A stretch of DNA of 64,000 nucleotides from contig CAZYVD010000006.1 in assembly GCA_964651045.1 (NCBI GenBank), forward strand, positions 17,626 to 81,625. Direction: 5' to 3'. The notes beneath the pieces were generated by a model. It ran no database searches and was not told where the DNA came from. It saw only the letters and a program-made list of their open reading frames with translations. The DNA comes from CAZYVD01 sp964651045. GTDB taxonomy: Bacteria; Zhuqueibacterota; QNDG01; DSAB01. A program made the position numbers and the translations under genes. Shown here one piece after another: positions 62,349 through 64,000 of this stretch (the stretch's first letter is position 1; every line of letters starts with the position of its first letter).

Positions 62349-62376
62349 TTGACAATTCGCTTATTTATGTTAATTA
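62349..62376 (+). promoter_or_regulatory. Candidate promoter for nucleotidyltransferase fusion gene
   Basis: A consensus TTGACA -35 (62349-62354) is followed after 16 bases by TAATTA, a poor -10. Distance to the ATG at 62415 is about 35 bases from the predicted start. Confidence 0.35.
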
Positions 62377-62414
62377 AACATTTGGAATTTACCGACTAAT
62401 AAACAGGAGGAGTT

Positions 62415-63827
62415 ATGCCCATGAAAGCACTGATAGTCGCGGCTGGAATTGGCAGGAGATTGGGAAACATGACTAAGGATAGACCCAAACCGCTGACTAA
62501 ACTTTTAGGTCTCTCATTAATAGAAAGAATAATACTTACTGCAAAGCAGGCTGGAATCAAGGAGTTTATTATTGTTGTCGGCTATCTTGGCAACAGGATA
62601 AAATCTGAATTGGGCGATGGAAAAGAACTTGGTGTAAAAATAGAGTATGTTGAAAACAAAGAGTATGAAAAAGAGAATGGGATTTCAGTGCTGAAAGCCA
62701 AAAATTTTCTAAATGAAAAATTTATTTTATTAATGTCGGATCATGTTTTTGATGTTAGAATCCTGAATAGCCTGATTTATTTTAATTCAAATAAATCCAT
62801 TGTAATTGCTGTGGATAGAAGACCTCCATCTGCAGAAGACACGAGGGTCTTAGAAAAAAATGGTGATGTGGCTGCAATAGGTAAGAATTTAAAGGATTCG
62901 AATTGTGTGGATACAGGAATCTTTCTCTGCTTTCCAAAAATTTTTTCATACATTGAACAGGCTGTAAATGATGGAAACACAACTCTTTCCGACGGAATTT
63001 CAATGGCAATAAAAGAGAAAGATGTTTCTGTTTTTGATATTACAACGATACAAAGTTATGAATCAAAAATGAGAAAGCATGTAAAACCCTGGTGGATAGA
63101 CATAGATACGGTAGATGATCTTAGAGAAGCAAGAAAGATAATAATAGAAAATGCCAGTAAAAACCCCTCTGATGCTCTTGCTGCTTATGTACATAAACCT
63201 ATAGAAAATAAACTGGTTGGGATAATTTCAAATTTTAAAATCACACCAAATCAGTTGACTGTTCTTGTAAACATACTGGCATACAGTGTAACTGCTCTCT
63301 ATTTCTCTGGCCATTTGCTAACAGGAATAATACTGGCATTCATTGTTGGAATAGCAGACGGCCTTGATGGAAAATTGGCAAGAGTGAAACTAAAAACAAG
63401 CAAGGTAGGTACCCTTGAACACTCTTTTGATATGCTGTTTGAATTTTCATGGCTCATTGCTCTTGCATGGTATCTTTTCAGGGCCACACACAGCACCCTG
63501 CCTCTATTCTGCTCCTTATTCAGCATTGTTTTTATTACATTTTACAGACATGTTTACGATCAGTTTAGAAAGGCAGCAGGCAGGAGTCTCGATGACAGTG
63601 GAGATTTTGAAAGAAAATTTAGAAGGATTGCAGGAAGGAGGAACCTGTATAATATACCGATATTAATTGGTATATTGCTGATTCCTCTCTATTCACTGAA
63701 TGGTCCGATATATTCTCTGGTATTCATTTTGTTTCATTCAATGGTTACTGCAGTTGTATATGCTGCAAGGGCAATTAAGCATTTGAGGGAGGGGGATAGT
63801 GAAAAGGAAAAAGGGAATAGAGAATAG
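62415..63827 (+). CDS. Nucleotidyltransferase fused to a CDP-alcohol phosphatidyltransferase-like domain
   Basis: A 470-residue two-domain protein. Residues 1 to about 235 form a sugar-nucleotidyltransferase-type domain with ALIVAAGIGRRLGNMTKDRP and PKPLTKLLG, later LLMSDHVFD. Residues about 255-460 form a membrane CDP-alcohol phosphatidyltransferase-like domain with about six helices. This layout resembles the IPCT/DIPPS enzymes that make CDP-inositol and then a phosphodiester, but the alcohol is unknown. The second domain's motif is DGLDGKLAR with Asp315 and Asp318 present, yet after the Gly332 the two usual Asp are His336 and Met340. GGAGG lies 4 bases before the ATG. It stands alone, divergent from lpdA. 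Confidence 0.8.
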   Translation: MPMKALIVAAGIGRRLGNMTKDRPKPLTKLLGLSLIERIILTAKQAGIKEFIIVVGYLGNRIKSELGDGKELGVKIEYVENKEYEKENGISVLKAKNFLNEKFILLMSDHVFDVRILNSLIYFNSNKSIVIAVDRRPPSAEDTRVLEKNGDVAAIGKNLKDSNCVDTGIFLCFPKIFSYIEQAVNDGNTTLSDGISMAIKEKDVSVFDITTIQSYESKMRKHVKPWWIDIDTVDDLREARKIIIENASKNPSDALAAYVHKPIENKLVGIISNFKITPNQLTVLVNILAYSVTALYFSGHLLTGIILAFIVGIADGLDGKLARVKLKTSKVGTLEHSFDMLFEFSWLIALAWYLFRATHSTLPLFCSLFSIVFITFYRHVYDQFRKAAGRSLDDSGDFERKFRRIAGRRNLYNIPILIGILLIPLYSLNGPIYSLVFILFHSMVTAVVYAARAIKHLREGDSEKEKGNRE

Positions 63828-63900
63828 TGACCCGTGTCCCGTCCTGAAAAAAGTTGTCATATTTAAGCGAACAAATGAACTTTATTCATTATTTCACGAA

Positions 63901-63961
63901 TATCATAACATCGGTTACACTTTTTAGTTGCACTAAGTTATCATAACATCGGTTACACTTT
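63901..63961. repeat. 23-base direct repeat, two copies
   Basis: TATCATAACATCGGTTACAC followed by TTT occurs at 63901-63923 and again at 63939-63961, 38 bases apart start to start. No gene is seen in 63828-64000. Repeated blocks of this kind occur at the ends of some insertion sequences, and the element would lie beyond the right edge. Only two copies are present, so this is not a CRISPR array. Confidence 0.75.
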
Positions 63962-64000
63962 CATCATTCAATACAAAATGAATTCGTAATCCGTTATATA

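Noticed and set aside
63901..63961. Direct repeats as a CRISPR array
   Set aside because: There are only two copies, the spacer is 15 bases and no cas genes are seen.
1..64000. tRNA or rRNA genes in intergenic regions
   Set aside because: No cloverleaf-like T-arm (GGTTCGAATCC type) or rRNA-like segment was noticed while reading the intergenic regions; no covariance search could be run.

Overview
The window is 64 kb of AT-rich, gene-dense DNA (by eye well under 45% G+C) from a Gram-negative-type, probably anaerobic bacterium. An outer membrane is implied by TolC, FadL-like and other beta-barrel proteins, RND pumps with an adaptor, a LolA-like protein and several lipoproteins. An Rnf complex points to anaerobic ferredoxin/NAD energetics. 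The mix of FadL-like barrels, DNRLRE-type and golvesin-like surface domains, and an ABC-2 permease with a peptidase-M1-like region resembles uncultured lineages around the FCB group. That placement is inference from gene content only. No rRNA, tRNA or CRISPR array was recognised.

Layout. 1-2.1 kb: pcm, then two small PspC/LiaF-like membrane proteins. 2.2-10.9 kb: a signalling block of two hybrid PAS histidine kinases, a small degenerate kinase coupled to an NtrC-type sigma-54 activator, and a receiver-PAS-phosphoacceptor protein with no ATPase domain. Sites resembling -24/-12 (sigma-54) promoters precede that last gene and two outer-membrane genes near 25.6 and 26.8 kb, so a local sigma-54 circuit is plausible. 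10.9-14.3 kb (minus): an AmpS/M29-like aminopeptidase, a PqqD-like protein and an OPT oligopeptide transporter. 14.4-24.5 kb (plus): ecfT-truA, transaldolase, an HtrA-like protease, a barrel protein, purB-purC-psd-pssA, two TatA-like proteins, an adenosine-specific kinase and a GNAT acetyltransferase. 24.5-28.9 kb: two barrel-containing envelope proteins, a nucleoside phosphorylase and the decayed remains of a GAF-SpoIIE phosphatase gene.

28.9-38 kb (minus): a long colinear run of TPR lipoprotein, rpiB, glyA, dCMP deaminase, nrdR, rnfC-D-G-E-A and tatC. rnfB is absent, and tatC sits where it would normally be. 38-44.4 kb: two envelope proteins, mazG, and mutL-miaA behind a small membrane protein.

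44.4-60.6 kb (minus) is the most unusual part. It looks like one operon encoding a LolA-like protein, an ABC ATPase, a 1111-residue ABC-2 permease with a degenerate M1-like region and a golvesin-like C-terminus, TolC, a lipoprotein adaptor, an RND pump, a 1578-residue protein and an ABC-2 permease. The 1578-residue protein joins a full RND transporter to an ABC ATPase domain whose first strand is separated from its Walker A by a membrane insert of about 170 residues. This looks like a combined RND-ABC envelope export system. 60.7-63.8 kb: a dihydrolipoyl dehydrogenase and a nucleotidyltransferase fused to a CDP-alcohol phosphatidyltransferase-like domain. The right edge carries a 23-bp direct repeat.
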